Origin: JAVMKJ01 sp031732875
Lineage (GTDB): Bacteria > Pseudomonadota > Gammaproteobacteria > Competibacterales > Competibacteraceae
Assembly: GCA_031732875.1 (NCBI GenBank)
Contig: JAVMKL010000082.1
Location: 1 to 34,990 of the forward strand
Length of the DNA stretch: 34,990 bases
Reading direction: 5' to 3'
Both the position numbers and the translations under genes were made by a program. The notes below the pieces were generated by a model, which saw only the letters and a list, made by a program, of their open reading frames with translations, was not told the origin of the DNA and searched no databases. The stretch's first letter is position 1; every line of letters begins with the position of its first letter. Shown here piece by piece: positions 1-6,916 of this stretch.

Positions 1-41
1 TAATCACCGGGTCCGTGGTTCGAGTCCGCGCTGGGGAGCCA
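1..41 (+). tRNA. tRNA-Asn(GTT), 3' part only; left att site
   Basis: The sequence starts just after the anticodon, at TAATC. It has a T-arm (CGTGG, loop TTCGAGT, CCGCG), acceptor 3' strand CTGGGGA, discriminator G and an encoded CCA at 39-41. The second copy near 8441 extends further left as ACTGTTAATC, the anticodon loop of tRNA-Asn, which gives the identity. The 5' half lies outside the window. The intact gene is presumably kept at this side by the element's own att sequence. Confidence 0.85.
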
Positions 42-50
42 GATAAAACA

Positions 51-85
51 AGGGGTTAGGCGAAAGCCTAGCCCCTTTCTTTTTT
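51..85 (+). terminator. Rho-independent terminator of tRNA-Asn (left copy)
   Basis: GGGGTTAGGC at 52-61 pairs with GCCTAGCCCC at 66-75 around a GAAA loop, giving a 10-bp stem, and a T-rich tract follows. Nearly the same hairpin follows the right att copy, so the terminator is part of the duplicated sequence. Confidence 0.85.
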
Positions 86-88
86 CCC

Positions 89-259
89 GTTGTCCACTGG
101 TTGTCCACTTTCTGAAAAGCACTGGCGATTGTCCACAACAAGCGGGGTGTCAGTTCCAGGAATCGCCGGGCATCGCTTTTAATAGTTCGGTCGTTCCGAA
201 TTCCCGGAAATTTCCAGATTCCGCCGAACCCGCTATTCAGTGGACAACCGATGGACAAC
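89..259. repeat. Left-end GTTGTCCAC repeats (probable integrase arm sites)
   Basis: GTTGTCCAC occurs at 89-97 and 100-108, and TTGTCCAC at 129-136. The reverse form GTGGACAAC is at 240-248, with a variant ATGGACAAC at 251-259. The same nonamer recurs at the other end (8136-8321), and I noticed no copies in the middle of the element. Clustered short repeats at both ends of a tyrosine-integrase element are the usual form of arm-type binding sites. The function here is inferred. Confidence 0.6.
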
Positions 260-285
260 GCGCCGGCGGCGAACACCCTGCTACA

Positions 286-684
286 TCAGGTGGAACAGCC
301 GCCCGGTAGGAACTCCCGCGCCAAGGCGGCGAACACTTCAACATCCGTTTCCAGCCGCAGCGACAGCGGCGCGGATTCAAACCCGGTGGCGACGTGGCGC
401 AAGGCCACCACCACGCGCCAGGGTTGCCGGTCCAGCCGGTAGAACAGGGCGGGCCGTTGTCCGGCCATTTCCGCTTGTGAGCAGGTCTGCAACCACCACT
501 CCGACAGCCGGGGCCGGGCCGCGCGCTTCACCTCCACCGCCCAGCCGGGGACGCCTAGCAGATCCGCGCCACCTTGCCGGGACTGTTCCAGATTCCGCGT
601 CACGTCCTCGCCCAAATGCTCCCGCAGCAACCCGGCAAGCTCCCGCTCGCCGCGCGCGCCCTTGCACCGTTGCATCGCCGTCAT
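286..684 (-). CDS. PD-(D/E)XK / VRR-NUC-like nuclease, phage type
   Basis: 132 residues. The N-terminal helix GARGERELAGLLRE supplies a conserved Glu, GGADLLG an Asp, and AVEVKRA the E-x-K element. Together these form the active-site pattern of small PD-(D/E)XK nucleases such as Holliday-junction resolvases and phage VRR-NUC proteins. The rest resembles the beta-strand and helix layout of these folds. The start ATG at 684 has a GAGGG sequence 7 bases upstream; a second ATG lies three codons in. It is transcribed leftward, last in the replication block, and is separated from the primase-helicase gene by the iteron array. A role in processing replication or recombination intermediates is likely; defence against a helper phage is possible. 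Confidence 0.7.
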   Translation of the reverse strand: MTAMQRCKGARGERELAGLLREHLGEDVTRNLEQSRQGGADLLGVPGWAVEVKRAARPRLSEWWLQTCSQAEMAGQRPALFYRLDRQPWRVVVALRHVATGFESAPLSLRLETDVEVFAALAREFLPGGCST

Positions 685-764
685 GGTTCGCCCTCGTTCA
701 GTTCGATTCCATCATCCCGCGCCGCCGCGTCATCATCGCCAACGCACATAAATATTTTCTCCCC

Positions 765-1056
765 CTCTACCCTCACAGATTCCGTAACTTCCGTAACTTC
801 CGTAACCACGCCTTTAGAATCAATTGGTTAAGGGTTACGGAATCGCGGAAAACCCGCAAAAATCCGTAACCAATTCCGTAACCGCATCGCCAAGGCCAGC
901 CGCCCGAACCAAGGGCCGGTTACGGAATTGAAGGTTTCGGTTACGGAATTGAAAACGAATCCGTAACCGAACAGAGCCCGCAACTGATTGAATGAAGTAT
1001 CCTTTTTTTTCACGGTTACGGAAGTTACGGAAGTTACGGAATCTGTGAGGGTAGAG
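765..1056. other. Iteron array with 43-bp perfect dyad: probable replication origin
   Basis: The octamer TCCGTAAC occurs 12 times. Six copies are in the plus orientation (781, 790, 799, 863, 875, 960) and six inverted (starting 834, 919, 940, 1015, 1024, 1033). The outermost triplets are spaced exactly 9 bp and sit inside a perfect 43-bp inverted repeat, 765-807 against 1014-1056. The region lies directly after the 3' end of the primase-helicase gene and holds no plausible gene. P4 also carries iteron-type sites (ori and crr) bound by its primase-helicase, so this is most likely the origin and its initiator sites. Confidence 0.75.
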
Positions 1057-1060
1057 AGCT

Positions 1061-3499
1061 TTAACTTTCGAGGGCGTTTGCATCGAACACTAAGACCCTT
1101 TCCGACTTGCCGGCTATCTTCACGGTTCGGGTCGTCTCTTGCCCGGCTCCGGTCGGGTTGCCCGGTTGCAACCAGCCGCGTTGCTGGCACTGGCGCCACA
1201 AGGCACGGGGCCGGATATTCAAGCCGGTATCGCCCTTGCGTAGTGTCTCGTTCACCAGTTCGAGGGTTGGTGTCGCCAGCAAATACAGTTCGCCCTTGCC
1301 CTCGTTGCGCCAGCCCAGACAGGGGCCGTGCAACGGTTCGGGGGGAGCTTCCCTGCTTCCATCGTTCGCCAGGGGTTCCACATGGGCCGCGCCGCCGGCC
1401 AGTAATTCCGCCAGGGCCAGCCGGAAGCGTTCCGCCGGTTGCGAGTCGGACACATGCCGGGCATGGCGCCGCGCCAGTTCCATCAGGATGTCCACCACGG
1501 GCAACGCGGGGAAGGACAACCCGGCTTGGCGAAAGTGTTGGAACGCCAGTTGCGCGCCGGTCAACAAGAACGCCACCTGTTCGGGCGCGCGCCCGGATAA
1601 CCCTTGTTGCAGGGCCGCCGCCCGGTAATCCGCCCATACGCGTTTGCAGTCCGCTACCGTCGCCTCATACCGGGCCGCCAAGTCCTTGATGAAATCCGCC
1701 ATGGCGCGCGCCAGCAAGCCGCCGGCCGCCGCCGCTTGCCCTCGGGTCAACGCCGCCAAGTCCACGTCGCCGCGCTTCAGCGTTGCGCCGAACAACCGGG
1801 CGTTGACGCTTTCGCCGATAGGCCACTGTTCCGCCGTGCCGATGACCAGCCCACGGGGGAAGCGTTCGGGCCGTTGCGACAGATCCGCCCGCAACCGGCC
1901 GCGCCCTTGTCGGTTGCCGCAACCGCGAATCACCCGGCTGGCCGTCGCATCCAACGCCGCTTGCTGGCTGGTGCTGGGTTGGGGCGCGTAGTCGTCAATC
2001 ACCGCCAGGGTATCCGCCAGCGCGAACAACTTGCCCTCCAGGGCGTTCGCCGAATCCGTCCAATTCGCCGTCAAGCACGTCCGATCCATCGCCGCGCCGA
2101 AATGCGCCAGCGCCACCGCCGCGATGCTGGATTTCTGGCTTTGCGAGGGCGCTTCCAGCCACAGCATGAAATCCACGTTCAGGGCTTGCGCCAGGGGCGC
2201 CAGGTAGACGCACGCCAGCAAGGGCAAGCTCGCGGCATGGGGCGCCAAGTCGAGGCACTTCAGGGACGCCGCCGCCGCTTCCCGCCGTTCCTTGGGAGTG
2301 GCTGAAGGAGCCGGGAGCGCGTAGCGGGCGAGGTCTTTCAGTTCCACGTCGATTCCCGCCACCGGGCCGGCCGCGCCCATGGCGCCCGCGCCGTGCAGGT
2401 ACAGCCACGCACCGTCCACCTTCCGCCATCCGGTATGGGTGTAGACGGTTCGCCGTTCGACGGCGCCGGCCGCATGGCTCAAGGTTTGAATCGCCGCCCG
2501 CAAGGTGTCTTTCTTGCCGTTGCCGGGTTCGACGATGCAGTGCGTTCCCCAATTTTTCGCGGGCCATCCCATGGCCATGAACTCTTCAAAGGTCACGGGC
2601 ACGCGGGGCAGGGGCCGCCCGCCCTGTTCGCCCTCCACGGTCAACAGTAACTTGGTTTCCGCGCCGTCATCTTCCGTGGTTTCCGCCACGATGCGCGCCG
2701 TGAAGTTGCACAACGGCATTTCCTCGGGTTCGCCCTGGGCGTTCCACTTCACCGCCTTGATGCCGGTCGGAGTCGCCACGTACCGCCCGGCTTGCCGGCC
2801 GGGCTTGCCCTGAGGGCGTTCGGGCTTGGCGTCATCCGCCAACCAGTCAGCCGGGGGCGGTTCGCCCTGTTCCGCGAGGGCGAGCAGCTCCCGCGCCAGA
2901 TCCGCGCGCCGTTCCTGGGGGAGCGGGTCCAAGCCGTTCCAGCCGGGCACGCGCGCCGCCAGCCAATCCGCCGCGTCGCCTTTCTCGGGAACCGGCAAGC
3001 GAATCAATCGCACCTCGGGGGCCGGGGTCAGCCGCGCCAGCGCCTTGCACGCTGCCCGCGCGTACCCTTCACCGGGCCGGTCGTTGTCGGGGAGCACGTA
3101 GACTTGGGGCACGCCCGCCAGCGCCGGCCAATCACCACCGGCCGCCTTGTTCGCGCCACCTTGCGCCGATACGGCCGCCAGCCCCAGCGAGTGCAGGGCC
3201 GCCGCGCATTTCTCGCCCTCCACCACGAACGCCGGGGCCGCCCGTCCGTTCAACCGTTCCACGCCGAACAGCACCGTGCCGGCCGGGCCGCCCGTCTTGA
3301 AACCGCCGCGCCCGTCCGGCTTGAAAAAGGGGATGATTTGCTTGCCGTTGTGGTCTGAATCGAATCGAACCACAACCCCTTGTGGTTCGCCCGCCGGGTT
3401 GCGATACCACCAGCACGCCTTGAAGGAATAAAACGCGCCTTGCCGCCGGTCCTTCCAGCGTTCGGGGATGAAGGAGGGTCTTGAAGTCGAGTCGTTCAT
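1061..3499 (-). CDS. TOPRIM / DUF927 primase-helicase
   Basis: 812 residues. The N-terminal third is a TOPRIM domain: VVEGEK with Glu94, then VLPDNDRPG with Asp138 and Asp140. The C-terminal half is a DUF927-type P-loop ATPase: the GWR strand near 357, a P-loop at 450-458 (APSQSQKSS), and Walker B AVIDDYAP with Asp502/Asp503. The family replaces primase plus helicase in phages, satellites and plasmids. The P-loop is unusual: Ala450 stands for the first Gly and Gln455 for the Gly before Lys456. The zinc-binding part of the primase is missing here and is encoded by the separate CHC2 gene at 4019-4318. The start at 3499 has only a weak ribosome site. It follows the 3585-4016 gene after 85 bases and is probably the replication initiator acting on the adjacent iterons. 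Confidence 0.85.
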   Translation of the reverse strand: MNDSTSRPSFIPERWKDRRQGAFYSFKACWWYRNPAGEPQGVVVRFDSDHNGKQIIPFFKPDGRGGFKTGGPAGTVLFGVERLNGRAAPAFVVEGEKCAAALHSLGLAAVSAQGGANKAAGGDWPALAGVPQVYVLPDNDRPGEGYARAACKALARLTPAPEVRLIRLPVPEKGDAADWLAARVPGWNGLDPLPQERRADLARELLALAEQGEPPPADWLADDAKPERPQGKPGRQAGRYVATPTGIKAVKWNAQGEPEEMPLCNFTARIVAETTEDDGAETKLLLTVEGEQGGRPLPRVPVTFEEFMAMGWPAKNWGTHCIVEPGNGKKDTLRAAIQTLSHAAGAVERRTVYTHTGWRKVDGAWLYLHGAGAMGAAGPVAGIDVELKDLARYALPAPSATPKERREAAAASLKCLDLAPHAASLPLLACVYLAPLAQALNVDFMLWLEAPSQSQKSSIAAVALAHFGAAMDRTCLTANWTDSANALEGKLFALADTLAVIDDYAPQPSTSQQAALDATASRVIRGCGNRQGRGRLRADLSQRPERFPRGLVIGTAEQWPIGESVNARLFGATLKRGDVDLAALTRGQAAAAGGLLARAMADFIKDLAARYEATVADCKRVWADYRAAALQQGLSGRAPEQVAFLLTGAQLAFQHFRQAGLSFPALPVVDILMELARRHARHVSDSQPAERFRLALAELLAGGAAHVEPLANDGSREAPPEPLHGPCLGWRNEGKGELYLLATPTLELVNETLRKGDTGLNIRPRALWRQCQQRGWLQPGNPTGAGQETTRTVKIAGKSERVLVFDANALES

Positions 3500-3584
3500 G
3501 GGAAGATTCCGCGAGGATCCGGGAATCGGGTAGAATTCCGGTCCGGTTTGGTAGGAATCCCGCCCGCTCCCTATGGTGTTCAGG

Positions 3585-4016
3585 TCACGTCATGGGGAAC
3601 GGGTTTTTCTTCGCGCTTCCGTTGCCGATACGTTGCAGGTCGGCAAGGGCCGCCACCGCGCCAAGGTAGGCAAACTCATAGTCTGTTTCACCGTTCAGCG
3701 CCTTATTCAGCGCCCTGATTGCAGTCGCCAGACTCCCGGCTTGCAGGGCAACCAGCGCACGCTTTAACAGCGCCAAACTATCCCCTTCCCCCCCAACTTC
3801 ATCCACTTCACCAATAGCCGTTTCAAGCTTGTAAACCACATCCGCCAGGGTATCGGCGGCCGTGCTCAACAATGATTCATGTTCCCTGCAAAGGGTGTCC
3901 GTGTCCTCCATTGGAGGACAGCGCCCTTCGTTTACAGCCCGAACAAAGGCGGTATCCAATGCTTCGAACCGCCGCTTGCGAATATCGAATAGCGAAGTCG
4001 TCTTTTTCGTAGGCAT
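3585..4016 (-). CDS. Hypothetical protein in replication operon
   Basis: 143 residues, no family recognised. The N-terminus is basic (MPTKKTTSLFDIRKRRFEALD) and helical, followed by an acidic helical middle with leucine-rich stretches; it is probably a soluble all-helical protein. I chose the ATG at 4016 because GGAG lies 8 bases upstream. A TTG two codons earlier would also be in frame. Its start nearly touches the stop of the CHC2 gene (TGA at 4019-4021), so the two are very likely translationally coupled. Its place between two primase parts suggests a replication accessory role, but nothing in the sequence proves that. Confidence 0.6.
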   Translation of the reverse strand: MPTKKTTSLFDIRKRRFEALDTAFVRAVNEGRCPPMEDTDTLCREHESLLSTAADTLADVVYKLETAIGEVDEVGGEGDSLALLKRALVALQAGSLATAIRALNKALNGETDYEFAYLGAVAALADLQRIGNGSAKKNPFPMT

Positions 4017-4018
4017 GG

Positions 4019-4318
4019 TCAATTCTCCAAGGTCAACAAATACCGCCGCGCCAGATCCGCCACCGCTTCACGAAACGACAGCCGGTTCAACTTGGCATGG
4101 AAGGTAATCAGGTCGCCTTTCTCGCCACACCCGAAACAATGAAACCCGCCGTGTTTCAGGTTCACGGAAAGGGACGGGTCGGAATCCCCATGAAAAGGAC
4201 ACACCGCCAGAATCCAGCCCTTGGCGGTCGGTTTGCCCTTCAAGTCGGGGAGTGCAGCGCGATAAAACCCCTCGGGGTCCATCGCCGCCTTGAGGGTGTC
4301 AGGGGACAAGCGGGGCAT
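4019..4318 (-). CDS. CHC2-type zinc-binding primase domain, stand-alone
   Basis: 99 residues. Zinc ligands are Cys40 and His43 (VCPFH), then Cys61 and Cys64 (FHCFGCG). The surrounding pattern, including the GD dipeptide before the final helices, matches the N-terminal zinc domain of DnaG-like primases (CHC2), which contacts template DNA during primer synthesis. The domain is normally fused to TOPRIM. Here it is a separate gene two positions upstream of the TOPRIM/DUF927 gene in the same leftward operon, so a two-subunit primase is inferred. It begins 12 bases after the stop of the Ash-like ORF. Confidence in the domain is high; the partnership with the downstream protein is inference from neighbourhood. 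Confidence 0.85.
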   Translation of the reverse strand: MPRLSPDTLKAAMDPEGFYRAALPDLKGKPTAKGWILAVCPFHGDSDPSLSVNLKHGGFHCFGCGEKGDLITFHAKLNRLSFREAVADLARRYLLTLEN

Positions 4319-4330
4319 AGTCTGACTCTC

Positions 4331-4837
4331 TCAATGCCGCGCCAGACTTGGCATTACTTTCACCATCATGTTTCGGTAGAAGTTGATGGAACTGAGCAGG
4401 CCATAGGGTAAGGTCGGGTTAGGTCTATCTTTCAACCAGTGTGTCAACAATTCCAGGTCAGTTTGAGCCTGATGAATGGCAGAAAGGAGCGCCTCAGAGT
4501 CGCACTCCGCAGGAGTATCCGGGTAATACCGGACGCGCGCGGGAACGGCGTTGGTCGAATCGTCAGCCATGGTTTCCACTCCAACAAGGGATGCTGAAAC
4601 CCGGCTTGGGGGCCGGGCAACTGGCGGGGTTAGGAAACCGCAAGAGAGAGCGGCGCGCGCCCTTACGGAACGCACAACCCGCCAGCCGCCCGATAACGGG
4701 GACTGACAGCCGAATCCTGAACGGATTGCGGGCATGAAAAAAGCACGTTGACGGAGTGCGGGGCCGCTCTCTTTGGCGTTTCCTAGGCGCCAGAAAGAAG
4801 GATAGGCCAAGGCTAGACCAAGGGCAAGGCGCGTCAT
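4331..4837 (-). CDS. Ash-family-like ORF overlapping a structured RNA region
   Basis: 168 residues if started at the ATG at 4837, which overlaps the stop of the zinc-protein gene as ATGA and has AGGA upstream. The first half (NAKE, RQRAFFMPAIRSGF, GGWRVVRSVRA, GFLTPP) matches the typical wording of P4 Ash-family proteins. The last 79 residues, from an internal ATG (MADDSTNAVP), look like an ordinary soluble acidic protein, and the true product may begin there. The first half lies over strongly self-complementary DNA (see 4614-4783). The Ash-like amino-acid conservation may therefore partly reflect conservation of an RNA rather than a protein. Confidence 0.55.
   Translation of the reverse strand: MTRLALGLALAYPSFWRLGNAKESGPALRQRAFFMPAIRSGFGCQSPLSGGWRVVRSVRARAALSCGFLTPPVARPPSRVSASLVGVETMADDSTNAVPARVRYYPDTPAECDSEALLSAIHQAQTDLELLTHWLKDRPNPTLPYGLLSSINFYRNMMVKVMPSLARH
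4614..4783 (-). ncRNA. Candidate P4-type immunity RNA / attenuator region
   Basis: Two long-range pairings compete. Segment 4614-4631 pairs with 4676-4692 (15 of 17 positions, one bulge). Segment 4633-4654, inside that loop, pairs almost perfectly with 4763-4783 outside it. Both cannot easily form together, the arrangement expected of an attenuator. In phage P4 the leader of the replication operon carries complementary segments (seqA, seqB, seqC), and a processed CI RNA controls premature termination. Position within the Ash-like region and before the primase genes matches that. The exact RNA ends cannot be read from sequence. Confidence 0.5.
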
Positions 4838-5019
4838 CGCCGTTCTTCCTGGAACCAGCGCGCGGCCGTCCGCAAGGCCGCGCCCAGTTGGCACCAGCGC
4901 CAGCAGGTCGGGCACAACCGATGATGCGCCGGGGCGGTCGGGCGCATGGATGCCCGACACACGGCGCAACAGCGCCGCCGCTGGGCTGGCTTGGGCACCA
5001 CGCGCAACCGTGGCTTCAC
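4834..5019 (-). CDS. Small zinc-ribbon-like protein
   Basis: 61 residues, starting at a GTG that overlaps the stop of the preceding gene as GTGA and ending in an ATGA overlap with the Ash-like ORF. The N-terminus is basic (MKPRLRVVPKPAQRRR). Two CxxC pairs (CAVC and CPTC), about 17 residues apart, suggest one bound zinc. Longer in-frame extensions upstream have the composition of a shadow frame, so the short version is preferred. The four-base overlaps on both sides are the main evidence that it is real. It may bind nucleic acid; no specific family is recognised. Confidence 0.55.
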   Translation of the reverse strand: MKPRLRVVPKPAQRRRCCAVCRASMRPTAPAHHRLCPTCWRWCQLGAALRTAARWFQEERR

Positions 5020-5294
5020 AACGGCAACGCCTGTTGCACGGGGCCACCCGGTCGCCAGCCGGCTTGCAGTCGGTATACCACGGGCGGATTCAGGTCGGTA
5101 TCGGGTCCGGGATTCGGCATGAGCCGGCTTTCGATGGGCCAGCCGTCCCGCCGTAGACGGTGAATGTGGGCACCCAACCGCCAGCCGCCACGGCCGCCGC
5201 AAACCTTAACCAGGTCGGGGTGGGCAATCGCTTTGCCCGCCAACAGTTGGCGCTTGACCCATTCGCCTTGAGTACCGTCAAGCTGCCGCCGCAT
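5016..5294 (-). CDS. Winged-helix / HTH-like phage protein
   Basis: 92 residues from the ATG at 5294 (MRRQLDGTQ), which overlaps the end of the HTH gene by 17 bases; a longer in-frame start exists at 5345. The core GEWVKRQLLAGKAI, HPDLVKVCGGRGGWRLGAH and IHRLRRDGWPIESRL reads as a helix, a second helix with a turn, then a recognition helix and wing. This is a common small regulator type in prophages and satellites. The C-terminus is proline-rich and probably flexible. It sits second in the leftward operon, so control of replication or excision genes is plausible. Confidence 0.65.
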   Translation of the reverse strand: MRRQLDGTQGEWVKRQLLAGKAIAHPDLVKVCGGRGGWRLGAHIHRLRRDGWPIESRLMPNPGPDTDLNPPVVYRLQAGWRPGGPVQQALPL

Positions 5295-5511
5295 GGCCGC
5301 CGCCCTGCTTTTCACGGAGCCACGCTTGAAACTGTTCAGCATCAATTAAAACTTTTCTCCCAACTCGGAGAATGGCGCGGTCGAGACCATTTCCAGGAAT
5401 CGGGCCTTTCGTGGATTGGCGGGGCTTGGCGCAAAACACCAGATTCCGCAACGCCGGTTCACTGAAAGCCGGGTAGCGTTCCGAAAGCTGGCGGATAGTT
5501 AGGGGAGTCAT
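5278..5511 (-). CDS. Excisionase / AlpA-like HTH protein
   Basis: 77 residues. The opening LTIRQLSERYPAFSEPALRNLV resembles the MerR/AlpA-type DNA-binding helix pair, and the central GLDRAILRVGRKVLIDAEQF is the strand and wing that usually follow it (a fixed-residue, Arg-Lys-Val pattern seen in excisionase-like proteins). GAGG lies about 11 bases before the ATG at 5511. It is the first gene of the leftward operon and lies just inside the decamer repeats at 5580-5629, which could be its operator. P4-like elements often carry one such protein that promotes excision and activates integrase or replication genes. Confidence 0.7.
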   Translation of the reverse strand: MTPLTIRQLSERYPAFSEPALRNLVFCAKPRQSTKGPIPGNGLDRAILRVGRKVLIDAEQFQAWLREKQGGGHAAAA

Positions 5512-5579
5512 TGCCGGTTAATCCTCAATGTTGCCGAAAGTGGCTACAAGGATTACCCAGCTTTAGGAGGTTGGCAATT

Positions 5580-5629
5580 GGGGTGAATTGGGGTGAATTG
5601 GGGTGAAATTTTCTACCCCAATTCACCCC
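5580..5629. repeat. Decamer repeats with 14-bp inverted copy upstream of operon
   Basis: GGGGTGAATT is repeated head to tail at 5580-5589 and 5590-5599, with a variant GGGGTGAAAT at 5600-5609. An inverted copy at 5616-5629 (CCCCAATTCACCCC) is perfectly complementary to 5580-5593 and also to 5590-5603. It ends at the stop codon of the 5629-6300 gene and lies about 70 bases before the HTH gene. No T-run follows on either strand, so an operator or second initiator site is more likely than a simple terminator. Confidence 0.65.
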
Positions 5630-6300
5630 TATTTCAAATCGTACTCGGGGAACAGCGCCCAAACAGCCTTTCCCTTACCCTGTTCAGACTGGGCGCCGCG
5701 TTGAAACTTGCACTTGCCTTTCAGGTAGTCCGCAACGGTCACAGTCACCATATACCGAAATACCGGGCAGTGGGATTTCAGCAACAAGGCGAATTCTTCT
5801 TTCGTTCCAGGGAGTGAATGCCGGTTAAATCCCGCGCCATTGTCCGCCGCACGCTTATCGAGTTCATCCAACAGTTGCGCCAGCGCCGCCCGTTTCGCCG
5901 CCGCGCCCTGTTCGGTCCGGTCGGGTTCGCCCTGGGGCACGGGCGCCGGTTCAGCCGGGTCCGTTACTCCGGGGACCGGGACCGCACATTGGGGAGCGGG
6001 AACGGATGGCTTTCGCCACGCATTAGGCACCGCGTCATATTGCTCTAACCACGCCAACAGGTCTGCGCGTGCGATGACATTATTTCTGGCGTTCAAATCC
6101 CGCTGTCGGATAGCGCGGGTTATTTTGTGGGTCCACCATGCGCCGCTTCCGTATCCGGTCGCTTTCAGCATCGCCGCCCATTGCCCCGTATCGGCTTTAT
6201 CGGGCAGTTTCCCCAACCGCCCGCGTTCCGCGAACGTCAAACCTCTTTCCAGTGCCGATAGCCACCGCGCCGGGTTGCCGGTATCATCGTTACTTGTCAT
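5629..6300 (-). CDS. Hypothetical satellite/phage protein
   Basis: 223 residues from the ATG at 6300, with GGAG 8 bases upstream. The N-terminal 90 residues are helical and contain WAAMLKATGYGSGAWWTHK and ADLLAWLEQY, suggestive of a DNA- or protein-binding helical domain. The middle (about 98-130) is proline-rich and acts as a linker. The C-terminal part has KEEFALLLKSHCPVFRYMV and VADYLKGKCKFQRG, which read as a compact second domain. No named family is recognised. It sits between the toxin-antitoxin pair and the replication operon and points the same way as both. Confidence 0.6.
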   Translation of the reverse strand: MTSNDDTGNPARWLSALERGLTFAERGRLGKLPDKADTGQWAAMLKATGYGSGAWWTHKITRAIRQRDLNARNNVIARADLLAWLEQYDAVPNAWRKPSVPAPQCAVPVPGVTDPAEPAPVPQGEPDRTEQGAAAKRAALAQLLDELDKRAADNGAGFNRHSLPGTKEEFALLLKSHCPVFRYMVTVTVADYLKGKCKFQRGAQSEQGKGKAVWALFPEYDLK

Positions 6301-6454
6301 CAAGCAATCTCCAAGGCCGATATGACACGGGGCGGTTCCTGTTCCACCAGGGCCGCCCCACTTCGTTTCTACGCTGCCGTTTCCTTCACCCTACCCAATT
6401 CACCTTGCCCGCCGCGCGCCTTGCCGGCCGTCCGCGGGCCGTATAGCGCTACGT

Positions 6455-6715
6455 TCAGCGGTACACGTCGCGGCGGTTGCCGACGCGGATAATCTCCACC
6501 GTCAACGTGTTCCCGGTCACCTTGTAGATGACGCGATAATCCCCGTCGCGGATCCGCCAGGTATCGTGCATGGCCGTCATCTTGGTTGCACCCTGGGGGT
6601 AGGGATTGCGTTGCAGGTCCTCAATCCGCGCCACCAGCCGGGCAATGACCGGCTTGGGAAGCTTGCGCAACTCCCGCACGGCGGAGGGTTTCCACGTCAG
6701 GTTATAGGAGTCCAT
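6455..6715 (-). CDS. RelE/ParE-family toxin
   Basis: 86 residues. The sequence follows the RelE pattern: YNLTWKPSAVRELRKLP at the start, a helix ending LQRNPYPQG, and the strand pair TWRIRDGDYRVIYKV with the conserved arginines, then VEIIRVGNRRDVY. RelE toxins cleave mRNA in the ribosome; ParE relatives act on gyrase, and sequence alone does not separate them fully, though the WRIRDGDYRVIY stretch favours RelE. It overlaps the upstream antitoxin gene by 14 bases. In a mobile element such a pair stabilises inheritance and may also block competing phages. Confidence 0.85.
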   Translation of the reverse strand: MDSYNLTWKPSAVRELRKLPKPVIARLVARIEDLQRNPYPQGATKMTAMHDTWRIRDGDYRVIYKVTGNTLTVEIIRVGNRRDVYR

Positions 6716-6899
6716 CGGCTTTCAGCCCGGCGATAACATCCGCATGGGCAACGGTCGGTTCATCGCGCCGTTCCGCCAGCGCCGCCAGGTCCGTCAAGCA
6801 TTCCATCAGTTCCTCAAATTCGTCCACGGGCAAGATGACGGAGACCTTTTGCCCGGTATCGTCAACCACATATTGCGCGTGAAGCGTTGTCGTCGTCAT
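6702..6899 (-). CDS. RelB/Phd-type antitoxin
   Basis: 65 residues, directly upstream of and overlapping the RelE-type toxin gene. The N-terminus (LHAQYVVDDTGQKVSVILPVDEF) forms the short strand and loop seen in antitoxins of this group, followed by an acidic leucine-rich helix and a C-terminal GLKADGLL tail that would wrap the toxin. A strong AGGAGG lies close before the ATG at 6899. Gene order antitoxin-toxin and overlap are typical and imply autoregulation by the complex. It starts 18 bases after the stop of the integrase gene and may share its transcript. Confidence 0.75.
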   Translation of the reverse strand: MTTTTLHAQYVVDDTGQKVSVILPVDEFEELMECLTDLAALAERRDEPTVAHADVIAGLKADGLL

Positions 6900-6916
6900 G
6901 TCGCCTCCTCAAGGGA

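Noticed and set aside
240..869. Long plus-strand open frame at the left end of the element
   Set aside because: It lies opposite the nuclease gene and over the iterons, with low-complexity Arg/Pro/Ala composition and no ribosome site; it is a GC-rich shadow.
781..1040. CRISPR array
   Set aside because: The repeats are only 8-9 bp, occur in both orientations and have irregular spacing, so they are iterons rather than CRISPR repeats.
828..1637. 269-codon minus-strand frame over the origin and the end of the primase gene
   Set aside because: It runs in another frame over the primase-helicase gene and the iteron array; repeated VTSVTSV reflects the DNA repeats.
5580..5629. Simple rho-independent terminator
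   Set aside because: The stem is strong, but no T-run follows on either strand, and the repeated decamers argue for protein binding sites.
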